Shown: positions 9,598 through 19,403 of the stretch, one piece after another
How positions within the stretch are numbered: position 1 is the first letter of the stretch
Layout: every line of letters begins with the position of its first letter
Assembly (NCBI RefSeq): GCF_032362555.1
Contig: NC_083536.1
Location: 9,610,001 to 9,674,000 of the forward strand
Source: Amyelois transitella
Taxonomy: Eukaryota; Arthropoda; Insecta; Lepidoptera; Pyralidae
Direction of reading: 5' to 3'
Length of the DNA: 64,000 bases
The notes under the pieces: model-generated
What the model saw: the letters and a program-made list of their open reading frames with translations, nothing else
Database searches by the model: none
What the model was told of the DNA's origin: nothing
Program-made: the position numbers and the translations under genes

Positions 9598-9746
9598 TTA
9601 AAACCAATTGGTATAACTATAGTTACAAATTTTTTTTGAAATATTACTAATAATTTTTTCAGTCTGGTCCATAATTTCATCACCAACATCTTTTACCACA
9701 TATTGAGAACTCAATAAGACCCTATCGTCCTGAAGACAGTCACTTA
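9598..9746 (-). pseudogene. Out-of-frame continuation of the three-exon gene
   Basis: Directly after the end of exon 3, a frame shifted by one base reads ECNQVISDCLQDDRVLLSS and continues to NYSYTNWF with a stop at 9598. The coding-like composition suggests that the original protein extended further and that a one-base indel near 9755-9770 now truncates it. A missed splice event is the alternative. Confidence 0.35.
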
Positions 9747-10423
9747 TTACTTGATTACACTCAAGTCAAGCACTTGAATCTTGATCAGTCTAAGACCTTT
9801 GTGGGGAGCACTTTTTATCACAAACGATTGATGGGGAACATGTGATTTGACAATCTTTTTGGAAAAATCTACCTTATTGCAACCCCCCTTTAACTTCATT
9901 TTCCGTTTATGAGTACTTAATTTTGATTGTTCGGTGGGACGACTCTGTATCTTGAAAAGTTCTTCGGAGAATCCAAACGAATCTCGAGGACATTGAAATG
10001 ACTCTGGTATTAATGTTTCACTATCTGGAAAGATAGCGATATCGCGTCCTGTTGTCTGTAACAAAAAATAAAAATACACATAACAATAATTCTAATAAAA
10101 CGGGTTTGATCCCCGACCAGGCTAACATGGAAAAATAGTGTTCATCTTATTTAAATTAATAATAAAGAAATAATTTTTTTGGTACCTTCTGTTCACGCGC
10201 CTTTGCTTTTGATTTTTCGAAAGCTTGTATTTTAATTAATTCCTCAGTCAATCCATCTGATAGACGTTGAGCATGTTCAAAAGAATCGGGAATAAATGTT
10301 TCATTATCTGAATTCGCAGTCACATCATCTACGTATTGCGGCGTCTGTAAAAAAACATTAGAATAACATTAAATCAATCTTATATCTATAAGAAACAATT
10401 AAATATATAAAGCAACTTACCAT
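9747..10423 (-). CDS. Three-exon gene of unknown function with a duplicated exon motif
   Basis: Exon 1 contributes only ATG (10423-10421) followed by a consensus donor GTAAGT. Exon 2 is 10344-10186 (159 nt), with acceptor TTTTTTACAG and donor GTACC. Exon 3 is 10055-9747, with acceptor TTTGTTACAG. Both introns are phase 0, giving 156 residues. Exons 2 and 3 share a repeated motif: DNETFIPDSFE...LTEELIKIQ and DSETLIPESFQ...FSEELFKIQ. The C-terminus is basic (KRKMKLKGGC, KKIVKSHVPHQS). The product is not recognised. It lies between the capsid genes and the polymerase, convergent with the capsid block, so it may be a spliced Polinton gene; a host or other transposon origin is possible. Confidence 0.5.
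10098..10140 (+). repeat. tRNA-SINE remnant (B box) inside intron 2
   Basis: 'cgggtttgatccccgaccaggctaacatgg' matches the B-box end of the SINE at 10,712, with changes. The A box is missing. It lies in the second intron of the three-exon gene. Confidence 0.45.
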
Positions 10424-10711
10424 TGTTTTAGTTTTTAAATACTTAAATTTATTGGAAGCAACGTCCTGTGGTGTGGACTATGCGCTTGATCGTACAAAAC
10501 ATACAGTTTGCGCACTGCACTCAAATAAAAATGCATGCGCGGCGCGATTTTGTCCTTGCTAAAATGTTTTGTGTCATAGTCGTTCAAATTACTATTCACG
10601 TTAGAACACGTTCATTCATATTGTAATTAGATACCAAGGTATATCAATAAAATTTATTACAATGAACAAAAAATACATGCACAGAACGCTTCGTCCACAC
10701 AGCGGTTTGAC

Positions 10712-10790
10712 GAGCTCCGTGGCTCAGCGGTTATCAAGCTGAACTGAGACACGGAGACCTCGGGTTCGATCCCCGACCGGGTCAAGATGT
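10712..10790 (+). repeat. tRNA-derived SINE head
   Basis: The A box TGGCTCAGCGG and B box GGTTCGATCCC are spaced as in a tRNA, and the block ends 'ccgaccgggtcaagatg'. The upstream half does not form a proper acceptor stem with the downstream half, so this is the pol III promoter head of a SINE rather than a tRNA gene. The SINE body probably runs on toward about 10,980, but its limit is unclear. Confidence 0.65.
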
Positions 10791-10990
10791 AAAACGATCT
10801 TTTTTTTCAGTTTGTCCCGAGTATGGTTTTCTATACGTGAATCAACAAAATATAGTATTGTTGAGTTAGTATTTTGCGACTCAAGTTTACAACTTACTGT
10901 AGGGCTCAATCTATGTAATTTATCCCTTGTGAGCATGTTCATAGTATTCTTTCGTTATTAGTTTCTTTATAAAACTTTTTATTTTAAAAA

Positions 10991-11644
10991 CTAGCTGTGC
11001 CCGCGACTTCGTCCGCGTGGAAGTCGGGGGGACGGTCAGGCGGTCACGCGTATTAGAAAGAACGCTGGTTCACCGTATTAAATGTTTCGCTGCAAATTGC
11101 GTATAACGACTATATCTCAAAACCTATTCGTCTGATTTATATACTGTAAATGGCAATTTTAGTCTACATGAAAAGCCGAAAGTAATAAACATATTTATTT
11201 GGATAAGGATTAATACTAAATTAAAGAAAATTGGTTTCAAAATTACTTATGTTTATAATGAAAAAATAATCTTAAAAAATGAACATAAAAGTGGTTATTG
11301 TAAGTAAACCTTAAGAGATAGATATATGCTCTCGCGGACTTTTTTGTGGCAAAAAATGAGTGCTTCACATCTTTAGTACATTGTTTTACTATATCTTTGT
11401 TGGTTTGCGCAGCGTTCGCGTGGAAAGCTCGCAGATGGCCGACTCATTCAACTTTCACCTGCATTGTTTACGTTTCTCGTAGGAAATCCGGGATAAAATG
11501 TAGCCTATAGCCTTCCTCGATAAATAGAATATCTATCAGTGAAAGAATTATTCAAATCGGTTCAGTAGTTTCTGAGATTAGCGCGTTTAAACAAACAAAC
11601 AAACAAACAAAACAAACTCTTCAGCTTTATAATATTAGTATAGA
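10991..11644 (-). mobile_element. Non-autonomous Helitron (654 bp)
   Basis: On the - strand it starts TCTATACTAATATTATAAAG and ends GCGGACGAAGTCGCGGGCACAGCTAG. It is flanked on the + strand by A at 10,990 and T at 11,645, as for Helitron insertion. Its ends match the 270-bp copy at 1,880-2,149, while the interior is longer and different. It carries no coding capacity. Confidence 0.7.
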
Positions 11645-11824
11645 TATGAATTAATAAAACAATTTTTTTTTATTATACCCATTTTATTCTTTTTCCTACA
11701 TATTTACAAACAATACAGACATTTTCTGACTTAGAATATAAACAAAATATGAAATATGTTACAAATATGTATGTTCTTTTAAAACATTTAAATTTAACAA
11801 ATAAGTATCCATTTTCAAAACCTG

Positions 11825-14444
11825 TTAAAAATTAAATATACTTGTGTGCCCCCATGCTTTAGTCGAAATCTTATTCTTTGATATGGCTCTCTTATCATCA
11901 TCAGCTGATAAAGCAATTTTATTTACGGCACATGTAAATAATTCATGTTTAATTGATTTAAATAAAATATTTGTTTTACGAATTACGTTACCTTCATGCA
12001 GAGATTTTTCATAATCCGATACATTAAAATCACGCACAATATTTCTCTTAATTCCTTTTGCTTTTTTTATTGTGCTATTGGTGGTTTTAATACAATATAA
12101 CTTCGATCGAAGTCCAACAAATTCGGTTATAACTTTAGTCCCCATTTCAAGTTTAAATAGACCAGGAACTTTTTTATTTTGAAATGGTAAACTATATTCA
12201 TTACTTTCACAATTACTAGTATCAAAATAATGTAAAAAGTATTTTTTTAAATCATAATAAAAGTTATTTGTTTGTATATGATATATAAAACTATCTGTAT
12301 CAGTGTAACACATCTTAACATGACTTTTGTAATGGGGTTGTATACCTGAGTAATGAAAATCATACATATGACTTTTAGAAAGTTCTAAAACAGTAAAACC
12401 AATGTAAATGGGTTTGTTTAAAATAATTTCTTCAGGGTTTAATTGAACAGCTACTAAATTATCAGAAAAAACTGTTGCACTGTGGAAATTTGGACGTGCG
12501 ATAAGTTTTTGAGCACAATTTCTTTTTTTAGTAAGATTTTCATTATCATCCCACTGATTAACCAGGTGCACATTAACTCGCTTCTCATTGTTTTCTAAAG
12601 TTTTTCCAAAAACGCTATTGTTCAATAGTTTAAAAAAATCTTGTTCAAAAGCGGATGAACTTTTTTGTCTTAAAGTAGTATTCAAATCAATATATTGTTT
12701 TAAATACGGTCTTTGTCTAAATGTTATTACCCTATGTATCTTTTTCAAAATCAGTCCATGTTTTAAACAAGTTTTTAAATGAATGTAATGAATTACATAA
12801 TAAAATTTATCATATAAATTCGGAATGAGTTTGTGATTTTTACCACCAGGTGGAATACATTTTTCTGGACAAAATGGTAAATCATTATGTAAATTATGCA
12901 AGTGCTTAGGATAAACTAGGTCTACCTCTAGTATAAACCCATAGTCAGCATCATTTTCTACTTGAATTATATCCAATGTATTGATTTCATTTTGATTAAG
13001 AAACCTAAAATTGGATAATGGTAAATATTGACACATACTGAACCCATATAAATTGTTGCAGTCGATATAAGTAATATACGATGTAGGCTCTAAGGGTTTG
13101 TAATCAGGTAAGAAAGAATTATTTGCTTTAGCATGTCTATGGGAACATAAGCACACACCGCCGCGAATGCCCTGTTGTAACATTCGAATCATAGATAAAT
13201 CATTGATAAGCTCTAACTGAACGCCTGTTTTAAGCAACATTGCATCAAAAGATAGACTAGGTGCGGTCAAATAAAATGCTGGATCCAACTGATAATGCTG
13301 TTTGCAAGTCCGACGAAAATTTTCAAAAATATCTGATAGTAATAGCACATCAGTTTTCAAATAGAGATCCGTATATGAACCTACGTCAGAAATTTTAAAG
13401 GTTGACCAAATTAAATTCGCATGCCTGTAATCCTCATCGGAGATTTGTTCGTCATTCAGCGAACTGTAAAATAATTCTTTTGGTGGAAGTTGACTTTCTT
13501 GATAACGTTCCCATGAGCTCATGTACTCGTACGGATATACACCTTTACGAGTAAGTAACTGAAATTTCTCATCACAGGGGTAAAAATTTTTAAGGTATTT
13601 AAAGTCATCTGGTTTCAAAGTGTCTGATAATTTACTTAAACTTGTAGCTAGAAATTTAAATGAATCAACAAAACGAAGCTGATAAAACTGATCATTTGAA
13701 ACCGGTACAAATTTGGTGAATGAAACATAGTTTTCTTTAGTTTTGGGTATAATTTTTATGTCACCAGGAACTTCAGCCAAAGCTTTAATGAATAAGTGAC
13801 AGTCATAACCGGCTAGGTTGTGGAAAAAGATGGGTACAAACGAAGGACGTTTAAATTGCAAATTGCATTGTGGGTGGGCAGGTCCTCTGTAGCGACCGGT
13901 AACATGACAATGGTCGCGTACCCGGTCCGAAAATACAAAGTTGTTACAAATATGGCAGCGAGTTGCTTTGATAAACTCCGTTTCATCATCATCAGTAAAT
14001 ATCATTGGGACTGGTTCGTTAACTATATCATATATTTTCTTTACGTCTTTGATAATAGACTCTACAAACCTTCTAGCACAATCTGGGCCGCGGTATGATA
14101 CGTAACTATTATAGTCAGTATTGTCACAACAAACAATATGGTATGCAAACGCTATAGGTATGTGTTTGTTCAAAGTCATAGTGTTATTAGAAGAGCAGCT
14201 TATGTCAGCGTTAGTTTGGAGCATGGATTCAAAATCAGCATAAATACAAAAGGGCATATTTTGTTTACGCTCATAATTTTTAAATTGTATCAGTGACCCG
14301 TTGTCAGGCAAAACGGTCACTACACCTCCACATGGATGAGTGTCAACTTCTTCTAAAGTCCCAAAATTTAGTAAACAAAAATCACAAAAATAAACCTTAC
14401 CGTGATGTGCATCAGGGTCAATCTTACCTCTTTGTTTATCTGAT
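11825..14444 (-). pseudogene. Polinton protein-primed DNA polymerase B, C-terminal part (split gene)
   Basis: About 870 residues on the - strand. A C2H2-like segment (FCDFCLLNFG, near 14,370) precedes exonuclease motif I (YADFES). Polymerase motif A is DCNNLYG (about 13,060), motif B KLLNNSVFGKT (about 12,610) and motif C YTDTDSF (12,287-12,310). Known: the DNA_pol_B_2 family replicates linear Polinton genomes from a terminal protein primer. No internal stop is visible in this part. The frame is broken upstream at 14,444 by a 9.9 kb LINE and resumes at 24,344. TGAT at both junctions is the target duplication. Internal ATG starts are artefacts of the split. Removing the insert gives a protein of about 1,180 residues. 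Confidence 0.85.
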
Positions 14445-14893
14445 CACAACACAGCACAATTAATAGAATTCGATGTTAAATCAAAAAACATTACTCCAAA
14501 ATTTACCTTTGTTTTTAAAAGATGTTATTCGGATGAAAATATAAAAAAGTTCAAAGACTATTTTACAAGCATTTCATACCAAGAAATTTACAATGAAACT
14601 GATGCTAACAATGCATTCAACAAATTTTACGAATGGTTTTGCTTACTATACAAACTATGTTTTCCTGTAATTAAAATGAAAATAAGCTCTAAATTGAAAC
14701 AAAATTGGATATCACCAGGTATCAAAAGTAGTTGCAAAAAAGCTAGATATTTAAGACTTATGTACTATAAAAATAAGAAAAAAAAAGACAAAATAATGTA
14801 TAAACAATACACAAAATTATTAAAAAAATGTATTTTCAAAGCAAAAAGAATATTAAATACTAAATATATAATGAAAAGTAAAAAAAATAATGT
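14445..14893 (+). pseudogene. LINE A2 ORF2, endonuclease-RT linker
   Basis: A frame from LIEFDVKSK through a Lys-rich stretch (KISSKLKQNWISPGIKSSC, residues about 80-100) typical of the region between endonuclease and RT in Jockey/CR1-group LINEs. It is cut at 14,893 by the hAT-like element and continues at 17,834 (TWKVIKNEIQT). The upstream endonuclease is missing. Confidence 0.7.
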
Positions 14894-14901
14894 ATGTCGA
14901 G
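14894..14901 (+). repeat. 8-bp target-site duplication ATGTCGAG (left)
   Basis: ATGTCGAG immediately precedes the left inverted repeat and is repeated at 17,826-17,833 after the right one. Removing the element and one copy restores the LINE reading frame. Confidence 0.9.
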
Positions 14902-15012
14902 TAGGGTGCTTCAAAAAATCTAACTTTAATTTTTTTTGTGGGGCACACTCTCATTTGATTTCAATATAAAAATAAACGAATACGTATTTTTTCTTTTTAG
15001 AATTAAGTGAAA

Positions 15013-15029
15013 TTTAGAGGTCGCTACCG
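15013..15029 (+). repeat. Subterminal inverted repeat, left
   Basis: TTTAGAGGTCGCTACCG here matches the complement of the block at 17,684-17,702 with one difference. Such motifs inside the ends commonly bind transposase. Confidence 0.7.
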
Positions 15030-15269
15030 GTCATCAAAGTTTTGCAAAATAAACTCTATTTGGTGCAATATGACTCCGGTACTTTAATCTAAACATGTCC
15101 CTGCAAGTTATCTAAACACGCCGCAAGTACATAAATAAACCGCGTACAAGGACTCAGCATTGTTCTAAACAAAAAATATCGTGTTAAAACGTGTCACTAT
15201 CGCAAACAAAGTAGCCAGTGTGAAGACGTATTTTTGATAAGTCCGCCAATATTGTGATTGTGGTGAATA

Positions 15270-17519
15270 ATGGCGTCTACCAGTAAAAGTGGTGTAACAA
15301 CGCGAAAAAATACTGATATCTGGTTAATAGGACATGTCACACCAACTTTGTCTCATGTAAAACTTCCGTCTATCAAAGAAGTAATGAGTTTATTTTTTTA
15401 CTTCAAAACTATAGAGAAGGATCAAAATAACAAAGCTGCGGGTCGTGCGGCATACAAGGTTATTGAAATATGGGAAAAAGCCAGTATTCCCACTAGACTT
15501 CAGAAACATGTCGTAGCAAAAATACTTAAATATTTCTCTGAATGGCAGAAGCTTAAAAAAAATAAAGAAAATAAGAAAAAGCGCTCAGCTCAGATACAAT
15601 TAAAGGAAGAACGGTGGAAGCAAAGTCTGGATTGTCTTTTTGATATCGCTCATGCCAGTGCTTTAGATTTGATTACTATAGAGGAAGACAAACAGTTTCT
15701 ACTTGCACAAAGAACAATGGGACGTCCAGGACAAATAGGCAGCCTAGACAGAAAATTCGAACAAATACAAACGATCAAATCACAACAGGATGAAAAGTTA
15801 GAAAAAAGAAAGGTGCGCGAATCAGAATGTATAAAACGACTAACTGAAAAGTGTGAGTTGTTGTCATCATCTTCATCGTCTTTGGAAGGTATTGAAGAAT
15901 CAAGTCCACCTATTACTCCGTCGCCAAAACCATCTACATCGATTACAAAACCAAAAAGAAGTAAGAAGATAATAGTCGACGACCGTTTGGCTGTAAGTCT
16001 CGACGTTGCTAAGCTAAGTGACCGAAAAGCAGCCATTGTTTTAACATCAACTCTTAAGAGCGCAGGTTGTGACGTTTCAAGTTACAACATTAGTTCATCG
16101 TCTATTCGCCGTCAACGAATCCAGCGCCGACAAAAAATTGCAGAGTCCCTTAAAAGTGAATTCAAGCCCGAGGTCCCACTAACCGTTCACTGGGATGGTA
16201 AAATGCTTGAAGATATAACGGGACATGAAGTTGTCGACCGTTTACCAATCTTAGCTTCAGGCCAAGGAATAGATCAGCTATTAGCTGTTCCAAAACTGCC
16301 AAATGGAACTGGACAGGCAATGGCCTCTGCTGTTGTTGATACCTTGTTATCATGGGGTCTAAGTGATAAAATCAAGGCGATGGGATTTGATACCACTGCT
16401 TCAAATACTGGGCGAATAAATGGAGCCTGTACTTTACTTGAGCAAAAATTAGAAAAACCGCTATTATGGTTGGCGTGCAGACACCATATTTTAGAAATCG
16501 TACTTGAAGCGGTTGTAGTTTTGGCATTGGGTTGTTCAAGTGGGCCAGAAATACAGATATTTAAAAAGTTTCAAAAAAACTGGCCTCAAATTGACCAAGG
16601 AGACTTCAAACCAGTTACTTCTGACCCTGACACATTAAAGGATGTCCAAGATATAAGTGACACAATGATTTCTTTTGCCACACAACAGTTGAATCAGTTT
16701 CAACCACGAGACGATTACAAGGAGTTGCTAAATCTCATTGTGATTTTTTTGGGAGGAACACCAGAAAAGGGCGTATCGTTTAGAGCACCTGCAGGATTGC
16801 ATCGAGCCAGATGGATGGCGAAAGCAATTTATGCTTTAAAAATGTATTTATTTAGACAACAGATAAAAATTACAAAAAAAGAAATCAAAGGTTTAAGAGA
16901 TGTTTGCATTTTTGTTGTCCTAATTTACGCAAAATACTGGTACCAAGCACCTTGCGCGAGGTCAGCTCCAAAGAATGATTTACAGCTTTTGAAGGACTTG
17001 GTGGCTTACGAGAAGGTTAACAAATCACTGGCACAGGTTGCACTGAAAAAAATGACAGGACATCTTTGGTACTTGTCTGAGGAGCTCGTTGCCTTGGCAT
17101 TTTTCGACGACAATGTTACAGCGGAAACAAAAGCAAAGATGGTCAGTGCTCTCGAAATTCAAGGGTCAGAAGATCCACCTAAAAGAGTGACCCTTGATCG
17201 TGACCTTATCCTCAACAAAAACTTAGAAGATTTTGTTACAAACAATACATTCACTTTTTTCAAAACAATTGGAGTGCCGTGCGATTTTTTGAAAAAAGAT
17301 GTGAATTCTTGGAATTATGACAATGATTACACCAAATGTAAAGAATATGTACAATGTTTGAAAGTTGTGAATGATTTAGCGGAAAGAGGAGTAGCTCTCA
17401 TGGAGGAATATAATCGTCTTCATACCACCAATGAGGAGCAGAAACAATATTTGCTTTTGGCGGTCAAAGATTATAGGAAAAGATTTCCTAACACAAATAA
17501 GTCCACTTTGATATCTTAA
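15270..17519 (+). CDS. hAT-like transposase, RNase H fold with CxxH motif
   Basis: A 749-residue intact frame. Residues 1-230 form a basic, Lys-rich N-terminus with a Ser/Pro-rich linker and KPKRSKK, a likely nuclear signal. The candidate catalytic core has TVHWDGKML (first acidic residue, about 310), GFDTTASNTG (second, about 372) and LACRHHILEIVLE, a CxxH motif like that of hAT and related superfamilies. After a helical insertion come RARWMAKAIYALK (about 515) and HLWYLSEELVALAFFDD, which may hold the last acidic residue. It belongs to a family of invertebrate proteins with the FDTTASNTG signature. Superfamily placement (hAT or a sister group) is inference from the ends and duplication. No BED zinc finger is evident. 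Confidence 0.7.
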   Translation: MASTSKSGVTTRKNTDIWLIGHVTPTLSHVKLPSIKEVMSLFFYFKTIEKDQNNKAAGRAAYKVIEIWEKASIPTRLQKHVVAKILKYFSEWQKLKKNKENKKKRSAQIQLKEERWKQSLDCLFDIAHASALDLITIEEDKQFLLAQRTMGRPGQIGSLDRKFEQIQTIKSQQDEKLEKRKVRESECIKRLTEKCELLSSSSSSLEGIEESSPPITPSPKPSTSITKPKRSKKIIVDDRLAVSLDVAKLSDRKAAIVLTSTLKSAGCDVSSYNISSSSIRRQRIQRRQKIAESLKSEFKPEVPLTVHWDGKMLEDITGHEVVDRLPILASGQGIDQLLAVPKLPNGTGQAMASAVVDTLLSWGLSDKIKAMGFDTTASNTGRINGACTLLEQKLEKPLLWLACRHHILEIVLEAVVVLALGCSSGPEIQIFKKFQKNWPQIDQGDFKPVTSDPDTLKDVQDISDTMISFATQQLNQFQPRDDYKELLNLIVIFLGGTPEKGVSFRAPAGLHRARWMAKAIYALKMYLFRQQIKITKKEIKGLRDVCIFVVLIYAKYWYQAPCARSAPKNDLQLLKDLVAYEKVNKSLAQVALKKMTGHLWYLSEELVALAFFDDNVTAETKAKMVSALEIQGSEDPPKRVTLDRDLILNKNLEDFVTNNTFTFFKTIGVPCDFLKKDVNSWNYDNDYTKCKEYVQCLKVVNDLAERGVALMEEYNRLHTTNEEQKQYLLLAVKDYRKRFPNTNKSTLIS

Positions 17520-17683
17520 TTTGATTTCTAAACATCTTTAATACGTTATTTTTAAAATAATTCATATTAAAATATTGATTTAACATCACACTTTAAAAGC
17601 TTCTCTCATTTTTTAAATAATAATGCTCTAATAAAAATTATTTCATGTCAAACATGATTTTTTATTTTTCTCTATATTTCAAA

Positions 17684-17702
17684 AGGCGGTAGCGACCCCT
17701 AA
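17684..17702 (-). repeat. Subterminal inverted repeat, right
   Basis: GGCGGTAGCGACCCCTAAA reads, on the - strand, TTTAGGGGTCGCTACCGCC, paired with the left copy at 15,013. Confidence 0.7.
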
Positions 17703-17833
17703 AACCTATTTAAAAAATCTGAAAAAAATCCCCCGTAAGTTTTTAGTGTTATGGTAACTATCGAAAAGGTGCCCGGTTACAATAATTAAAAAAAAAATTT
17801 TTTCGAACAATTTTGAAGCACCCTAATGTCGAG

Positions 17834-18082
17834 CCACTTGGAAAGTTATTAAAAATGAGATACAAACTTCCATAAACTACGCTCACTTGACAAATAAAAT
17901 GGAATGTAATAAACAAATTATAGATAACCCTGAATTAATCGCCAATAAATTTAATGAACATTTTATTAATTTACCTAGTAATACAATCAATAATAATAAA
18001 AATAATAAGCACCTACCCAATTCTATATACAATTCTATTTATTTATCTCCTATAGATGACTATGACATTAAAAAGATAATTA
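17834..18082 (+). pseudogene. LINE A2 ORF2, segment between hAT-like and mariner inserts
   Basis: The frame continues TWKVIKNEIQT, NPELIANKFNEHFINL and SPIDDYDIKKIIT. The block before the RT fingers, NxHF.N, is typical of LINE ORF2. Mariner enters at the TA of 18,081-18,082 and the frame resumes at 19,406 with SLNDTSSEGYD. Confidence 0.7.
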
Positions 18083-19403
18083 CATTCAGTCAGAAAAGTA
18101 TCGGGAATGGATTATTTATTTATGGTTCCAAATTCAAATTTTTGTTTTTTATGTTGTTGTTAGATTGGCACAACTGTTTTCCATTTTGGCGCGGAGTTTG
18201 AGTTGCATCTGTTGTTTACATTAAATACAGTGCTATTTTTAGTTATATCATATCTAGTGTGTATTGCTAATTTCATAATGGATAAAAACATCGAACAAAG
18301 AGTTTGTCTTAAATTTTGCATTGCCAATGGAATATCGTGTTCGGAGTCACTGAAAATGTTACAGAAGGCTTACGGTGAATCGACTTTATCAAAAACTCGT
18401 GCTTATGAGTGGTACAAAGCGTTCAAAAGCGGTCGAGATGTGATGGAAGATTTGCCTCGCTCTGGTAGGCCATCAACGTCTGCAACTGAAGTTAACATCG
18501 CAAAAGTGAAGGAAATAGTGACTGAAAATCCTCATTCAACTTTGAGAGAGATAGCCACCGAACTTTCTGTATCTCACGAGTCGATCCGTACCATTTTAAC
18601 TAATAATTTGGGTATGAAACATGTTGCCGCTCGGCTAGTCCCAAAAGACCTGAATTTTTTTCAAAAACTCAATCGCATGAGAGTCGCTGAGGACATGCTA
18701 GAACGAGTCAATTCCGACCCAACATTCATGAAACGCATTGTTACTGGTGACGAGACGTGGGTTTACGAGTTTGACATGCAAACTAGTCAACAAGCTTCGG
18801 AGTGGCGCCTTCCAACTGAACCGAAACCGAAAAAACCACGCCAAAGTCGTTCAAAAGTCAAAGTCATGTTGACTGTTTTCTTTGACTATCGCGGTGTTGT
18901 GCACTCGGAATTCTTGCCGGAAGGTCAAACGGTAAATAAGGAATATTATTTGAGTGTTATGCGGCGTTTAAGAGAGCAAATCCGACGAAAAAGGCCAGAT
19001 TTGTGGAAAGAAAATTCTTGGATTTTGCACCATGATAATGCACCTTCGCACAAGGCCATCATTGTGAACGAATTTTTAACCAAACACTCAACAAATACCA
19101 TCGAGCAACCACCATATTCACCAGATATGGCTCCAGCCGACTTTTTTCTTTTTCCTAAACTCAAATTACCACTTCGTGGCACCCGTTTTCAATCGGTAGA
19201 AGACATAAAAGAGAATTCGCGGCGAGAACTGACCTCAATTCCGGAAACAGCGTTTAAAAAATGTTTTGATGATTGGATTATTCGTTGGCGTAAGTGTATC
19301 GTTTCTAAAGGAGCATATTTTGAAGGTGATAAAATAAATTTGGATGAATAACAAACAGTTTGTGTATTATTGATCTTTTCCCGCTACTTTCTTGACAGAG
19401 TAG
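18083..19403 (+). mobile_element. Mariner copy 1, intact, 1,321 bp
   Basis: It has imperfect inverted ends: CATTCAGTCAGAAAAGTATCGGG on the left, and on the right the complement of CTACTCTGTCAAGAAAGTAGCGGG. It is flanked by the TA duplication (18,081-18,082 and 19,404-19,405). It contains one intact transposase frame. It is nearly identical to the copy at 37,464-38,784, which has the same length. Confidence 0.9.
18278..19351 (+). CDS. Mariner transposase (DD34D), intact
   Basis: The start is the ATG at 18,278 (MDKNIEQRV); the longer frame upstream reads through 5' untranslated sequence. 357 residues, slightly longer than the usual roughly 345. The N-terminus has paired helix-turn-helix DNA-binding domains (CLKFCIANG..., LREIATELSVSHESIRTIL). 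The WVPKDL-equivalent motif is LVPKDL. Catalytic residues: Asp in VTGDETWVYEFD, Asp in HHDNAPSH, and Asp in YSPDMAPADFFLF at the 34-residue spacing of mariners. Known role: cut-and-paste transposition at TA. Only a few amino acids differ from the second copy (S/P, Y/C and V/I), so at least one is probably close to an active source. Confidence 0.92.
   Translation: MDKNIEQRVCLKFCIANGISCSESLKMLQKAYGESTLSKTRAYEWYKAFKSGRDVMEDLPRSGRPSTSATEVNIAKVKEIVTENPHSTLREIATELSVSHESIRTILTNNLGMKHVAARLVPKDLNFFQKLNRMRVAEDMLERVNSDPTFMKRIVTGDETWVYEFDMQTSQQASEWRLPTEPKPKKPRQSRSKVKVMLTVFFDYRGVVHSEFLPEGQTVNKEYYLSVMRRLREQIRRKRPDLWKENSWILHHDNAPSHKAIIVNEFLTKHSTNTIEQPPYSPDMAPADFFLFPKLKLPLRGTRFQSVEDIKENSRRELTSIPETAFKKCFDDWIIRWRKCIVSKGAYFEGDKINLDE

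Larger units (their letters stand above)
14902..17825 (+). mobile_element. Intact hAT-like DNA transposon, 2,924 bp
   Basis: Perfect 15-bp terminal inverted repeats TAGGGTGCTTCAAAA (14,902-14,916) and its complement (17,811-17,825) are flanked by an 8-bp target duplication. A subterminal inverted repeat, about 16 of 17 matching around GGTCGCTACCG, lies at 15,013-15,029 and 17,684-17,702. A single uninterrupted 749-residue transposase frame fills the centre. 8-bp duplications are typical of hAT (and also P) elements, and TAGGG ends fit hAT-like termini. Nothing visible is broken, so it may be recently active. Confidence 0.85.

Noticed and set aside
9483-9689. 68-residue minus-strand frame (MLVMKLWTRL)
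   Set aside because: It overlaps the better-supported out-of-frame continuation of the three-exon gene in another frame and looks like chance.
10712-10790. tRNA gene
   Set aside because: A and B boxes are present, but the acceptor stem does not pair and the sequence continues as a repeat. It is a SINE head.
15650-16036. 128-residue minus-strand frame
   Set aside because: Antisense shadow of the Lys/Ser-rich part of the hAT-like transposase.
18203-18277. N-terminal extension of the mariner transposase
   Set aside because: The upstream codons lie in the 5' untranslated region between the terminal repeat and the conserved MDKNIEQ start; other mariners start at the equivalent Met.
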